Source: Modestobacter sp. DSM 44400 (lineage in GTDB: Bacteria; Actinomycetota; Actinomycetes; Mycobacteriales; Geodermatophilaceae). Taken from it: a stretch of 64,000 bases of DNA. The notes beneath the pieces are model-generated. The model ran no database searches. It was not told the DNA's origin and worked only from the letters and a program-made list of their open reading frames with translations. Where the stretch lies: the NCBI RefSeq assembly GCF_900107175.1, contig NZ_FNOZ01000017.1:1-64000 (forward strand). Direction: 5' to 3'. Shown here one piece after another: positions 34,381-43,149 of this stretch. Position numbers and translations under genes: made by a program. The stretch's first letter is position 1; each line of letters begins with the position of its first letter.

Positions 34381-36077
34381 GCACGTGCTCCGCGGGCGGC
34401 GGCGAGCATCCGGACGGCGTCGCGGAGCTCGTCGGCGCTGCCCGGGGTGGGGGCTGCGGCGTCCAGCAGCTCGGTGAACCGGGCCTGCTCGCCGTCCAGC
34501 AGGTCGGCGGCCCGTTGATCCAGGTCGGTACGCGCCGCGGCGGCGAGCTGGCGCACGGCCGCGTCGCCGAACACCGCCTCCAGCAGCCGTTGCCCGACCG
34601 CGGTCGTGCCGCCAGCGATGACCAGCTCGGCGCCGCTGAGCCCGGCGGTGGAGGCGAAGACGGCGACCATCACCACCGCGCCGGCGCCGTTGACGCCCCA
34701 GGACAGGAAGCGGGCCCGGGTGCGCTTGTCCGCCCCCTGGCTGCGGACCAGGTCCAGCACGGTGCCCTGCCAGTTGCGCACCGCGTCGGCGGCCGCACCG
34801 GTGAACGCCGGGGAGACGCCCTCGAGCTCGGACTCGCGGCCGGCGAGCAGGCCCAGCCCGCCGGGCAGTCCGCGCCAGGCGGTCACGGTGCGCTCGGCGG
34901 CCTTGTCGGCCTCGGCGCGGAGCAGCGTCTCCACGCCGGACTCCAGCGCGCCGCGCAGGTCGTCGGCGGGGCTGGCCCGACCGGTGAACGCGGCGGTGAC
35001 CCGGTCGCGGAGCCGGCCGACCTGCGCCTGCAGGCCGCGCATCCACTCGCCGGTGCCGACGAACTCCTGCCAGCGGGCCAGCACCTCACCGCGCAGCAGG
35101 CTGCCGTTGGCCACGCCCTCGTCCACTCCGGCGCGGGCCGCGGCGTAGGCCGCCTCGGCCGCGGTCTCCAGCGCGCTGGCGGCGACGGTCTGGTCCTCGA
35201 CGGCGGCGACGATCGCGCTGACCCGCTCGTCCATGCTCTGCAGCGCGCCGGCGAGGGTCTGCCGGACGACGGCGGCCCGCTGCTCCTGGTCGGCGGCCAG
35301 CGCGTGCAGCCACCCGCGCAGCGGCGCGACCTGCTCCTCGGGCAGGAAGCCATCGGTGAGCGGGCGCTCCTCGATGACGAACAGCCGGGCCGCGGACAGC
35401 CCGGCGCGCTGCAGCATGCCGGAGAGGTCGTCGGCCACCTCGCGCACGGCCTCGGGCGGCACCCGGTCGAGCACGACGGCGAGTGCGGTGCCCCGCTCCC
35501 GCGCGGTGCGCAGCAGGTCCCACGGGACGGCGTCGGCGTAGCGGGCGGCGGTGGTGACGAACACCCATAGGTCGGCGGCAGCCAGCAGCTGGCCGGCCAG
35601 GTCGCGGTTGGCCTCCACGACCGAGTCGACGTCGGGGGCGTCGACCAGGGCCAGCCCGGCGGGCAGCGCGTCGGTGGTCACCAGCTGCAGGCCGCCGGGG
35701 CCGGCCTCGCCGCCGGTGGTGCGGGCCAGGCCGGGGAGGACGCGGTCGCCGGAGAACTGCGCCCGGTCCGCGCGGGCGCAGACCAGTACGGGGGCGCGAG
35801 TGGTCGGCCGCAGCACGCCCGGGGTGGTGACCGTGGCACCGAGGATGCTGTTGACCAGCGTGGACTTGCCCGCGCCGGTCGAGCCGCCCACCACGGTGAG
35901 CAGCGGGGCGTCGAGGTTCCGCAGCCGCGGGAGCAGGTAGTCGTCGACCTGGTCGACGACGCCGCGGGCGGCCCGGAGAGCGTCGTCCCGGCCGGGGACG
36001 CCCAGCGTCAGCGGCGCCGCGGCAACCCGGTCGCGCAGCAGCTGCAGGGCATCGGGCAGCCCGGGCGGTGCGGTCAT
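34377..36077 (-). CDS. dynamin-like GTPase
   Basis: A 566-residue GTPase with G1 TVVGGSTGAGKSTLVNSILG, G2 in TTPGVLRPTTRAPVLV, G3 LALVDAPDVDSV and a G4-like LAVVLDRVPPEAV (no clean N-K-x-D). The long helical part (about 240-470) and a hydrophobic hairpin (AGAVVMVAVFASTAGLSGAE) resemble the stalk and membrane-contact parts of bacterial dynamin-like proteins. ATG 36077 gives a compact N-terminus; an upstream GTG/ATG at 36110 would add 11 residues. It is the first gene of the pair. Likely site of action is the cytoplasmic face of the membrane, in division, repair or vesicle events. Confidence 0.85.
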   Translation of the reverse strand: MTAPPGLPDALQLLRDRVAAAPLTLGVPGRDDALRAARGVVDQVDDYLLPRLRNLDAPLLTVVGGSTGAGKSTLVNSILGATVTTPGVLRPTTRAPVLVCARADRAQFSGDRVLPGLARTTGGEAGPGGLQLVTTDALPAGLALVDAPDVDSVVEANRDLAGQLLAAADLWVFVTTAARYADAVPWDLLRTARERGTALAVVLDRVPPEAVREVADDLSGMLQRAGLSAARLFVIEERPLTDGFLPEEQVAPLRGWLHALAADQEQRAAVVRQTLAGALQSMDERVSAIVAAVEDQTVAASALETAAEAAYAAARAGVDEGVANGSLLRGEVLARWQEFVGTGEWMRGLQAQVGRLRDRVTAAFTGRASPADDLRGALESGVETLLRAEADKAAERTVTAWRGLPGGLGLLAGRESELEGVSPAFTGAAADAVRNWQGTVLDLVRSQGADKRTRARFLSWGVNGAGAVVMVAVFASTAGLSGAELVIAGGTTAVGQRLLEAVFGDAAVRQLAAAARTDLDQRAADLLDGEQARFTELLDAAAPTPGSADELRDAVRMLAAARGARA

Positions 36078-36193
36078 GCCCGATACCTGCCCGACTTCAG
36101 GCCCGCTCACCCCTCGACATGATCACGGCCAGGGAACGGGCTCAACCGGCGGCACCTGCCGCCATGCGGAGGAACGCACCGCCTCCGCCTACG

Positions 36194-37030
36194 TCACGAC
36201 CCGGCGGGCACCTCGTAGACGATCTCGAGCCCGTCCTCGGGGTCGTCCTGCTCGCCGACCTGCCGAAAACCGTGGGCGAGCACGAGGTCGCGGGAGGCGG
36301 TGTTGTCCGGCCGGACCGATGCCCGCACCGTGCGCACCGCGGGCTCCCGAACGGCTCGCGCCAGCAGCACACGCAGGACAGCCTGGGCATGGCCGCGGCG
36401 CCGGTGTGCCGGGTCGATGGAGTACCCGACCTCGACCATCCCGGCCGCATCGGGCGGGCCGTGGAAGCCGGCCCGGCCGACGGTGCGCTGCCCGTCGGGA
36501 TCCCAGACCAGACCGGTGACCCAGGCGGCGCTCACCGGGTCCGCGGCGACCTGGGCCGCCCGCATCCGCCACACGCCCCGGCACTCGCTGCCGACGAGGT
36601 AGGGCGTCACAGGCACCGGCGTCAGCGGGCCCGCAGCCGCCAGGTCACCGGCGGCGAGCGCCTCCAGCGCGGGCAGGTTCAGGTGGACGATCTCCGCCCG
36701 CACCGGCAACGGCGGGCCGACGTCCACCAGCAACTCCAGCACCCGCCGGCCGACGTCCGCGCCGGCGAGCAGCGGCTCGGAGCCGACCCGTTCGGAGTCG
36801 GCCAGGTAGCCCCGGTACGCCTCGTCGGAGGGAAAGGAGAGGACGTGCACCTCGGTGGTTCCATCCGCGCTGCGGAGTCGGCGGTCCAGCCAGCCGTCGT
36901 GGCGGGCCAGCAGCGGCAGGACGCGGCTCTCGTACCGCTGGAAGGCCTGCACACCCTCGGGTGGGACGTCGAGGACGGCGACCACGGTCACGCGGCGGTC
37001 GTCGTCGGTGCGGATGTCGACATCGTTCAC
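36194..37030 (-). CDS. GNAT acetyltransferase fused to an N-terminal ABM-like barrel domain
   Basis: A 278-residue two-domain protein. Residues 8-110 (RRVTVVAVLDVPPEGVQAFQ, RYESRVLPLLARHDGWLDRR, VHVLSFPSDEAYRGYL) look like the dimeric alpha/beta barrel of antibiotic-biosynthesis monooxygenases and NIPSNAP/DUF1330 proteins. Residues 130-278 are a GNAT domain with PYLVGSECRGVWRMRAAQVA, VEVGYSIDPAHRRRGHAQAV (acetyl-CoA loop) and VRASVRPDNTASRDLVLAHG. GTG 37030 overlaps the upstream gene's stop. A link between a barrel sensor/catalyst and an N-acetyltransferase suggests small-molecule modification; the substrate is unknown. Confidence 0.78.
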   Translation of the reverse strand: MNDVDIRTDDDRRVTVVAVLDVPPEGVQAFQRYESRVLPLLARHDGWLDRRLRSADGTTEVHVLSFPSDEAYRGYLADSERVGSEPLLAGADVGRRVLELLVDVGPPLPVRAEIVHLNLPALEALAAGDLAAAGPLTPVPVTPYLVGSECRGVWRMRAAQVAADPVSAAWVTGLVWDPDGQRTVGRAGFHGPPDAAGMVEVGYSIDPAHRRRGHAQAVLRVLLARAVREPAVRTVRASVRPDNTASRDLVLAHGFRQVGEQDDPEDGLEIVYEVPAGS

Positions 37031-37515
37031 TCGGCCGTCGGCCAGGCGACGACCGGCCCCAGCAGGGCGCCGACATGCGGAACGCCCTCGGCGTCGCGGA
37101 CGACGACGTGGTGCTCGTGGCTGCCCGCGGCATGGGACACGGCGGCCAACAGCAAGGTCAGCTCGTCCCGGTCCAGCCCGGCGGTCAGGTCGGCCAGGTC
37201 GACGGCCTGCCCGTCGGCGAGGCTGGCCGCGGCCCGCAGGACCCGCAGCTGCCCGCCGGTGCCGGTGACGGTCCCCCGCCGCAGCGCGCCGTCCAGCTCG
37301 CCCCACTGCACGGCGGCCCACGGGCCGCCGTCGGCGGCGTCGCCGTCCAGTGCGATCGCGATCAGCCCGGCCGCCTGCAGCTGGGGCAGCCAGTGGCCGG
37401 AGTTGGCGAGCAGCAGGACGGCCGCCTCGGCCGCGTAGTCGCCGACCGCGGCGCGCAGCAGCGCGCTCTCCAGGTCGACCAGGTCGAGGTCGGCTGCCCG
37501 TGGTTCACCGATCAC
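37027..37515 (-). CDS. hypothetical protein coupled to the GNAT fusion
   Basis: A 162-residue acidic protein (MIGEPRAADLDLVDLESALL start) with a mixed alpha/beta pattern: GLIAIALDGDAADGGPWAAV, RAAASLADGQAVDLADLTAG and a C-terminal VSHAAGSHEHHVVVRDAEGV. The HEHH cluster could bind metal. No known family is recognised, but similar proteins of this size occur upstream of acetyltransferases in related actinobacteria. The stop lies inside the start of the GNAT gene (GTGA). No signal peptide. Confidence 0.65.
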   Translation of the reverse strand: MIGEPRAADLDLVDLESALLRAAVGDYAAEAAVLLLANSGHWLPQLQAAGLIAIALDGDAADGGPWAAVQWGELDGALRRGTVTGTGGQLRVLRAAASLADGQAVDLADLTAGLDRDELTLLLAAVSHAAGSHEHHVVVRDAEGVPHVGALLGPVVAWPTAE

Positions 37516-37611
37516 TGCGGCCTCCAGGCTACGGACGGACGTCGTCGGGTCCGAGTGTGCCCGCCGGGTCCGACAGAAACGCGCCGCGAGGATCGCCGCG
37601 GGCCGGTGCGG

Positions 37612-38556
37612 TCAGCTGCCGCGCGCGAGGTCGGCGACCGCCTCCGCGCATCCCCACGACATCGTGACGCCGGCACCGCCGTGGCCGTAGCAGGCGAGCA
37701 CGGGCACCGCGTGGCCCTCGACCCGCTCCAGCCGGACGGTGTCCCGCCCGGGCCGGAGCCCGACGTCCCGGGAGAGCACGGGCAGCCCGGCCAGCGCGGG
37801 GACCAGCGCCGCGGTGCGCCGCAGGATCGCCGCCTCGGTGTCGGGGTCGGGGGTGAGGTCCCAGTTCTCGACCTCGGCGACACCGCCGCAGACGACGTCG
37901 TTCCGGCGGGAGACGACGTAGGTCACGCCGGCCGGGTTGTCGTCGTCGGTGACCCACTCGGTGATCCCCGGGTTGGGCAGCCGGACGACCTGCCCGCGGA
38001 TCGGGTACAGGGTGTCGTCGTCCACGAGTTCCCCGGAACGCAGGCCGGCCGCGACGACCACGAGGTCGGCATCGGCTGCGCACTCGTCCACCGAGCCGAC
38101 GGTGCGGCGGACGTACCGCACGCCGAGCCGGTCGCACCGGGCGTGCAGCCAGGCGAGGTAGGTGGGCACGGTGATCACCGGAACGGTTGCCCGCACCCCC
38201 GCCAGGGCTCCGGGCGGCAGCTCGGCTGTCGTCGCCTCGCGGTGCTCGGGGACCGCCGCCGTCCAGGATCGGTCGGCGCCGGGTCGGCGCTCGACGACCA
38301 TCCCCTCCCGCAGGTCGACCCCGGTGGCCCGGTCGGCGGCGAGTTCGGCGAACCGGACCAGCGAGCGCGCCAGCCAGGTGGGGACGGCGGGCGACGTCCC
38401 GGCCCGGTAGGGGAACCACACGGCGGCGGCGACGGCGGACACGCTGTCCGTGGCGGACCGGTCCGCGACCACGGTCACCGCGTTGCCGGCACGGGCCAGC
38501 TCGGCGGCGATGCTCAGCCCGATCACGCCGCCGCCGACCACGGTGACCCGCCTCAC
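37612..38556 (-). CDS. FAD-dependent D-amino acid oxidase
   Basis: A 314-residue flavoprotein of the D-amino acid oxidase group. The N-terminal FAD-binding loop is VTVVGGGVIGLSIAAELARA. AVAAAVWFPYRAGTSPAVPT matches the A-A-V-W-F-P-Y segment conserved in DAAO, YPIRGQVVRLPNPGITEW is the middle strand, and the C-terminus has VGLRPGRDTVRLERVEGHAV and YGHGGAGVTMSWGCAEAV, the second flavin contact. It should deaminate D-amino acids to keto acids with oxygen as acceptor. GTG 38556 overlaps the upstream HAD gene's stop. Confidence 0.92.
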   Translation of the reverse strand: MRRVTVVGGGVIGLSIAAELARAGNAVTVVADRSATDSVSAVAAAVWFPYRAGTSPAVPTWLARSLVRFAELAADRATGVDLREGMVVERRPGADRSWTAAVPEHREATTAELPPGALAGVRATVPVITVPTYLAWLHARCDRLGVRYVRRTVGSVDECAADADLVVVAAGLRSGELVDDDTLYPIRGQVVRLPNPGITEWVTDDDNPAGVTYVVSRRNDVVCGGVAEVENWDLTPDPDTEAAILRRTAALVPALAGLPVLSRDVGLRPGRDTVRLERVEGHAVPVLACYGHGGAGVTMSWGCAEAVADLARGS

Positions 38557-39215
38557 CGGAGCACCGCCAGCGCCGCCGGCACCTCAGCGGGCGTGGCCAC
38601 GACGACGGCCGCCCCGGCCGCGGCCAACTCACCCCCCGGCGCCGGCCCCCAGCCGGCGCCGATGCACTGCAGCCCGTGCACCAAGGCGCCGAACACGTCC
38701 TGCGCCCGGTCGCCCACCAGCACCGGGCGCTCGCCGTCCGGGTGGGCGGCCAGCGCCGCGGCTGCGGCCACCACTAGCTCCTTGTGCCGGACGGCGCCGT
38801 CCAGCGTCGCGCCGTGCACCCCGGCGAACTGCCCGAACAACCCCACATGCGCCAGGATCTGCACCGCGAACTCCGCCGGCTTGCTGGTGGCCACCGCCAG
38901 CGTCGCCGCCTCGGCCCGCAGCTGGGCGGGCAACTCGGGAATGCCCGGGTGCGGCGGGGCGTCCAGCATCGCGCCGGCCGCGTAGCACGCCCGATAGGCG
39001 AGCACCGCCCGGTCGACGTCGTCCCCGCAGAGGCCGAACGTGGTGGCGAAGCCGTCCTGCAGTGGGGGGCCGACCATCGCGCGCAGCTGTGCCGGCGTCG
39101 GCTCGGGCAGCCCCATCTCGGCAACGGCCACCCGGGTCGAGGCCCCGATGCCGGGCGCGGAGTCGACGAGCGTTCCGTCCAGGTCGAACAGCACCAATCG
39201 CTGGGACAGGCCCAT
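38553..39215 (-). CDS. HAD hydrolase, phosphoglycolate-phosphatase-like
   Basis: A 220-residue HAD-IA hydrolase. Motif I is LVLFDLDGTLVDSAPG (nucleophile Asp near residue 12), motif II LAVATSKP, the motif III lysine is in VRHKELVVAA and motif IV is VLVGDRAQDVFGAL. A helical cap (residues 20-85) follows motif I. The build is that of phosphoglycolate or sugar-phosphate phosphatases of the Gph/PGP group. ATG 39215 was chosen as the methionine just ahead of motif I. It overlaps the D-amino acid oxidase gene, so they form a two-gene operon, but no metabolic link is clear. Confidence 0.88.
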   Translation of the reverse strand: MGLSQRLVLFDLDGTLVDSAPGIGASTRVAVAEMGLPEPTPAQLRAMVGPPLQDGFATTFGLCGDDVDRAVLAYRACYAAGAMLDAPPHPGIPELPAQLRAEAATLAVATSKPAEFAVQILAHVGLFGQFAGVHGATLDGAVRHKELVVAAAAALAAHPDGERPVLVGDRAQDVFGALVHGLQCIGAGWGPAPGGELAAAGAAVVVATPAEVPAALAVLR

Positions 39216-39420
39216 TCGGACCGACCCGGAACGAGATGGAACTGCCGGGACGACCTTGCCGGCGGGCCGGCGCAGTGGCCCGTGTGGTCTGGTCCGATGC
39301 CCCTCCTTAGTATGACGTGGACCGCTTCCAGCACGGGAGGGTTGCGGTCGGGCGCGAAGACGGCGCACCACCGCTCGTTCACCGGTCGGCAGAGTCGCCG
39401 ATCCGGACACCGGAGGCCGC

Positions 39421-40323
39421 ATGCGCCGCACCGTCACCGCCCTGGCCACGGCCGTCCTCGCCGCCACGATGGGAGTCGTCACCGCACTCCCCGCCGTCGC
39501 AAAGGACTCGCCGCCGACCGCTTCAGGGCACTTCATCGAGACCTCCCCGTACGTCGCGCTCGGTGACAGCTACTCGTCCGCGGCGGGCGTGGCCCCGTTC
39601 GTCCTGGGATCACCGCCGGCGTGCAGCCGCTCGCAGCTGAACTATGCCCACGACATCGCCGCCGTCACACAGCCCCTGTCCTTCATGGACGTCACCTGCA
39701 GCGGCGCGAAGACGTCGGACTTCTTCACCTCGCAGCCGAACACGGGCGCACCCCCGCAGCTGGACACGGTCACCAAGGACACCCGACTGGTGACCATGAC
39801 CATCGGCGGCAACGACGGCGGCGCGTTCACCGGCATTCTCACCGGCTGCATCACCGCGTCGCTGACCACTCACGACGTGGCGGGCAACCCCTGTGAGAAG
39901 CAGTACGGGTCGAAGTTCACCGACATCGTCGCCGACCAGACCTACCCCAACCTCGTGCGCGCGCTCACCGCCGTCCACCAGAAGGCTCCCCGCGCCACTG
40001 TCGTAATCCTCGGCTACCCGCGCGTGCTGCCCGACACCGGCGTCCTCGCCTGCTACCCGTCGATGCCGATCTCGATGGGTGACGTCCCCTACGTCGACGA
40101 GTGGGCGCTGGCCCTCAACGGCGCCGTGGAGAAGGCGGCCGCGGAGACCGGCAGCCGGTTCGTCGACATGTCGGTCAGCTCGGCGGGCCATGACGCCTGC
40201 CAGCCGGTCGGTCAGCGCTGGGTCGAGCCGTTCAGCGGGCCGGTCAACGCCTACCCGGTCCACCCGAACGCCACCGGGGAGGCCGCGATGGCCGAGCAGA
40301 CCCTGGCACAGCTGGGCCTCTGA
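39421..40323 (+). CDS. secreted SGNH/GDSL-family lipase or esterase
   Basis: A 300-residue exported hydrolase. Residues 1-27 are a signal peptide (MRRTVTALATAVLAATMGVV, then ALPAVA). Block I is YVALGDSYSSAAGV with the nucleophile Ser near residue 43, block III is TMTIGGNDGGAF with the oxyanion Asn, and block V, near the C-terminus, is PVHPNATGEAAM with the catalytic His. Six cysteines (SPPACS, DVTC, TGC, NPC, LAC and DAC) could form three disulfides, as in Streptomyces lipases. GGAGG stands 6 bases before the ATG. It likely cleaves lipid esters outside the cell. Confidence 0.95.
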   Translation: MRRTVTALATAVLAATMGVVTALPAVAKDSPPTASGHFIETSPYVALGDSYSSAAGVAPFVLGSPPACSRSQLNYAHDIAAVTQPLSFMDVTCSGAKTSDFFTSQPNTGAPPQLDTVTKDTRLVTMTIGGNDGGAFTGILTGCITASLTTHDVAGNPCEKQYGSKFTDIVADQTYPNLVRALTAVHQKAPRATVVILGYPRVLPDTGVLACYPSMPISMGDVPYVDEWALALNGAVEKAAAETGSRFVDMSVSSAGHDACQPVGQRWVEPFSGPVNAYPVHPNATGEAAMAEQTLAQLGL

Positions 40324-40393
40324 CCCACCGCACACCGGTGGGGCCTGACCTGCCGGCTCGAGGGCGCCTGGGACCGGCAGGACCCAGGCGCCC

Positions 40394-41140
40394 TCAGCGT
40401 GGCCGAGCCGAGCGGCTCGTCACCCAGGCAAGGGCCTCCTCCACCGTCGCGACCGTGGAGATGCCGTCGGGCAGCGGCGGGCGGCGAACCAGCAGCACCG
40501 GCAGGCCCAGCTCCCGCGCCGCGGTCAGCTTGGCCTCGGTGAGGGAGCCGCCGGAGTCCTTGGTGACGACGACGTCCACCCCGTGCTCGCGCATCAGCGC
40601 CACCTCGTCGGCGACGCTGAACGGCCCGCGGGCCAGCAGCAGCGTCGCCCCTGGCGGGAGCGGGGTGTCCGGCGGGTCGACCGAGCGGACCAGGCAGTGC
40701 CCGGGCACTCCGGCGAACGCAGCCACGCCCTGCCGGCCGGTGGTGATGAACACGGTGCCGAACGCGGCGACCGCGTGGGCGGCGTCGGTCAACGTGTCGA
40801 CAAATCGCCATGTGTCCCCCGGCCGGGGCGTCCAGCCGGGGCGGTGCAGGCGGAGCAGCGGTGTACCGGTCGCCTGCGCGGCGCGGACGGCGTTGCCGGT
40901 GATCTGCACCGCGAAGGGGTGCGTGCCGTCCACGACGGCGCGCGGCCGGTGCTCGTCCAGCCAGTCGGCCAGCCCCTGCGCGCCGCCGAACCCGCCGATC
41001 CGCACGTCGCCGGCCGGCAGCACCGGCTCGGCGACCCGCCCGGCCAGCGAGGACAGCACGTCCACGCCCTCGGCGACCAGCGCCGCGGCCAGCCGGCGGG
41101 CCTCCCCCGTGCCGCCCAGCACCAGCACCTGCCCGCTCAC
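40394..41140 (-). CDS. cobK: precorrin-6A reductase CobK
   Basis: CobK reduces the precorrin-6A ring with NADPH. The 248-residue protein shows VLVLGGTGEARRLAAALVAE at the N-terminus, VRIGGFGGAQGLADWLDEHR, the AVVDGTHPFAVQITGNAVRA core typical of CobK/CbiJ, VFITTGRQGVAAFAG and VVVTKDSGGSLTEAKLTAAR. GTG 41140 starts at the conserved strand. The cbiD gene reads away from it 27 bases on, so both promoters share this tiny gap. Its neighbour in the pathway, CobL, is encoded 2 kb away. Confidence 0.93.
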   Translation of the reverse strand: MSGQVLVLGGTGEARRLAAALVAEGVDVLSSLAGRVAEPVLPAGDVRIGGFGGAQGLADWLDEHRPRAVVDGTHPFAVQITGNAVRAAQATGTPLLRLHRPGWTPRPGDTWRFVDTLTDAAHAVAAFGTVFITTGRQGVAAFAGVPGHCLVRSVDPPDTPLPPGATLLLARGPFSVADEVALMREHGVDVVVTKDSGGSLTEAKLTAARELGLPVLLVRRPPLPDGISTVATVEEALAWVTSRSARPR

Positions 41141-41166
41141 CCGTGCCACCGAGGCACGATGGCCAC

Positions 41167-42258
41167 GTGACGGAGGCCGGGCGCGAGAAGAGCACGGGCC
41201 TGCGGCACGGCTGGACGACGGGCGCCTGCGCCACCGCGGCGACAACCGCGGCCTACACGGCCCTGCTGACCGGCGAGTTCCCCGACCCGGTGAGCATCGA
41301 CCTCCCCCATGACAAGCACCCGACGTTCGCGCTGGCGCGGGAGTCGCTCGGCGACGGCACGGCCACGGCCGGCATCGTCAAGGACGCCGGCGACGACCCC
41401 GACGTCACCCACGGCGCGCTGGTCTCGGCGACCGTGACCGTGGGCGGGCCGGGCACCGGGGTGGTGTTCCGGGCCGGCGAGGGCGTCGGCACGGTGACCA
41501 AGCCCGGGCTGCCGCTGGCCGTGGGCGAACCGGCGATCAACCCGGTGCCGCGCCGGCTGATGACCGAGCACGTCGCCGCCGTCGCCCAGCGCTTCGACGG
41601 AACCGGGGACGTCGTCATCGAGGTGTCGGTGGAGAACGGCGCCGAGCTGGCCCGCAAGACGTGGAACCCGCGGCTGGGGATCCTCGGCGGCCTGTCCATC
41701 CTGGGGACGACGGGGGTCGTCGTCCCGTACTCGTGCTCGTCCTGGATCGACTCGATCCGCCGCGGCGTCGACGTGGCCCGCGCCGCCGGGCACACCCACG
41801 TGGCCGGCTGCACCGGCTCGACCAGCGAGCGGACGGTCAGCGAGCTCTACGGCCTGCCCGAGGACGCACTGCTGGACATGGGCGACTTCGCCGGCGCCGT
41901 GCTGAAGTACCTGCGCCGCCACCCGGTGCCGCGGCTGACCATCGCCGGTGGCATCGGCAAGCTCGCCAAGCTCGCCGACGGGCACCTGGACCTGCACTCG
42001 GCCCGCTCGCAGGTCTCCTTCGCGGCGCTGGCGACGCTGGTCGCCGACGCCGGCGGGTCCGCGGAGCTGGTCGAGTGCATGCTGGGCGCCAACACCGCCC
42101 TCGACGCGCTGCAGCAGTGCGCCGCCGCCGGCCTGCCGCTGGGCGACCTGGTTGCGGCCGGCGCGCGGAAGACATCGCTCGACGTGCTCCGTGGCGCCCC
42201 GGTCGAGGTGGACGTGGTCGTGATCGATCGGGGCGGCGCCATCGTCGGCCGGACGTAG
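41167..42258 (+). CDS. cbiD: cobalt-precorrin-5B C1-methyltransferase CbiD
   Basis: CbiD methylates C1 of the corrin ring, in the oxygen-independent route at the stage after ring contraction. The 363-residue protein has the family start LRHGWTTGACATAATTAAYT, GEGVGTVTKPGLPLAVGEPA with INPVPRRLM, ARKTWNPRLGILGGLSILGT and GTTGVVVPYSCSSWIDSIRR. GTG 41167 was chosen over an upstream GTG at 41143, which would almost abut divergent cobK. In this cluster it appears to take the place of CobF, the aerobic C1 methyltransferase, which I do not find in the window. A terminator repeat of the cobM gene lies just past its stop. Confidence 0.95.
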   Translation: MTEAGREKSTGLRHGWTTGACATAATTAAYTALLTGEFPDPVSIDLPHDKHPTFALARESLGDGTATAGIVKDAGDDPDVTHGALVSATVTVGGPGTGVVFRAGEGVGTVTKPGLPLAVGEPAINPVPRRLMTEHVAAVAQRFDGTGDVVIEVSVENGAELARKTWNPRLGILGGLSILGTTGVVVPYSCSSWIDSIRRGVDVARAAGHTHVAGCTGSTSERTVSELYGLPEDALLDMGDFAGAVLKYLRRHPVPRLTIAGGIGKLAKLADGHLDLHSARSQVSFAALATLVADAGGSAELVECMLGANTALDALQQCAAAGLPLGDLVAAGARKTSLDVLRGAPVEVDVVVIDRGGAIVGRT

Positions 42259-42261
42259 CCC

Positions 42262-42329
42262 GGCCCCCTCGCGGGCACCGCCCCGGGCCTGCGAGGGGTG
42301 AGGGGGAGGAGGAGGGGGTCCTTCTGCCT
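42262..42329 (-). terminator. terminator-like repeat between cbiD and cobM
   Basis: On the minus strand the cobM stop is followed by AGGCAGAAGGACCCCCTCC, then CCCCTCGCAGGCCCGGGGC, and the region can fold (GCGAGGGG/CCCCTCGC, GGCCCGGGG pairing). The blocks match those after cobIJ and after the HTH gene. As cbiD and cobM converge here, the hairpin may end both transcripts. Confidence 0.6.
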
Positions 42330-43070
42330 TCATCGGGGCCGGGTGGTCGAGTAGAGATGGCTGTCCGGGAACTGGTCAGCGCTCAGCGCCCGGCCCACGA
42401 TCACGACCGCCGTCCGCCGGACCCCGGCCGCGGTGACCTGATCGGCGATGTCTGCCAGCGTCCCGCGCAGCACCAGCTCGTCGTCCCGGCTGGCCCGCGC
42501 CACCACCGCGACCGGACAGTCCGTGCCGTAGTGCGCGGCCAGCTCGGGGGCGAGGTCGTCCATCCGCTGCACGGCCAGGTGCAGCACCAGCGTCGCGCCG
42601 GTCGCGGCGTAGGCGGCCAGCTCCTCCCTCGGCGGCATCGGCGTCGAGCGCGCCGACGTCCGGGTCAGGACGACGGTCTGCGCCACCCCGGGCACCGTGA
42701 GCTCCCGCTTCAGGCTGGCCGCGGCCGCTGCGAACGCCGGCACCCCGGGGACGACGTCGTACGGAACCCCGGCCGCGTCCAGCCGGCGCATCTGCTCGGC
42801 CATCGCGCTGTAGACCGACGGGTCGCCGGAGTGCAGTCGGGCGACGTCCAGCCCGGCCTCGTGCGCGGCGACCAGCTCGGCGGTGATCTGGTCGAGGTCC
42901 AGGTCGGCGGTGTCGACCAGCCGGGCGCCGTCCGGAGCCGTGTCGAGCAGCTCCCGCGGCACCAGGGCACCGGCGTAGAGGCAGACCCGGCAGGCGGCGA
43001 TCAGCCGCGCCGCCCGCACGGTGACCAGGTCGGCTGCCCCCGGCCCAGCCCCGATGAAGTGCACCGTCAT
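42330..43070 (-). CDS. cobM: precorrin-4 C11-methyltransferase CobM
   Basis: CobM adds a methyl group at C11 of precorrin-4. The 246-residue SAM-dependent enzyme begins VHFIGAGPGAADLVTVRAAR, then CRVCLYAGALVPRELL, LHSGDPSVYSAMAEQMRRLD, YDVVPGVPAFAAAAASLKRE and the late QTVVLTRTSARSTPMPPREE that marks this member among the tetrapyrrole methylases. ATG 43070 is certain from the strand start. It lies downstream of def and cobL on the same strand, separated from cobL by a 79-base gap with a palindrome. Confidence 0.96.
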   Translation of the reverse strand: MTVHFIGAGPGAADLVTVRAARLIAACRVCLYAGALVPRELLDTAPDGARLVDTADLDLDQITAELVAAHEAGLDVARLHSGDPSVYSAMAEQMRRLDAAGVPYDVVPGVPAFAAAAASLKRELTVPGVAQTVVLTRTSARSTPMPPREELAAYAATGATLVLHLAVQRMDDLAPELAAHYGTDCPVAVVARASRDDELVLRGTLADIADQVTAAGVRRTAVVIVGRALSADQFPDSHLYSTTRPR

Positions 43071-43100
43071 GACGTCGTCCTCCGGTCCGGCTTCGCCATC

Positions 43101-43141
43101 ACCGCAGTAGAGGCGACAGCAAGCGGGGCCTTTACAGCGGT
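43101..43141. repeat. palindrome between cobL and cobM
   Basis: ACCGCAGTAGAGGC (43101-43114) pairs with GCCTTTACAGCGGT (43128-43141) with two imperfect pairs around a 13-base centre. It lies inside the cobL-cobM gap and is a smaller relative in shape of the other long palindromes. No U-tract. Confidence 0.5.
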
Positions 43142-43149
43142 ATTGGCGC

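Noticed and set aside
39285-39313. TAGTAT (39308-39313) considered as the promoter of the secreted lipase
   Set aside because: No acceptable -35 box at 16-19 bp spacing; the -10 match alone is not enough.
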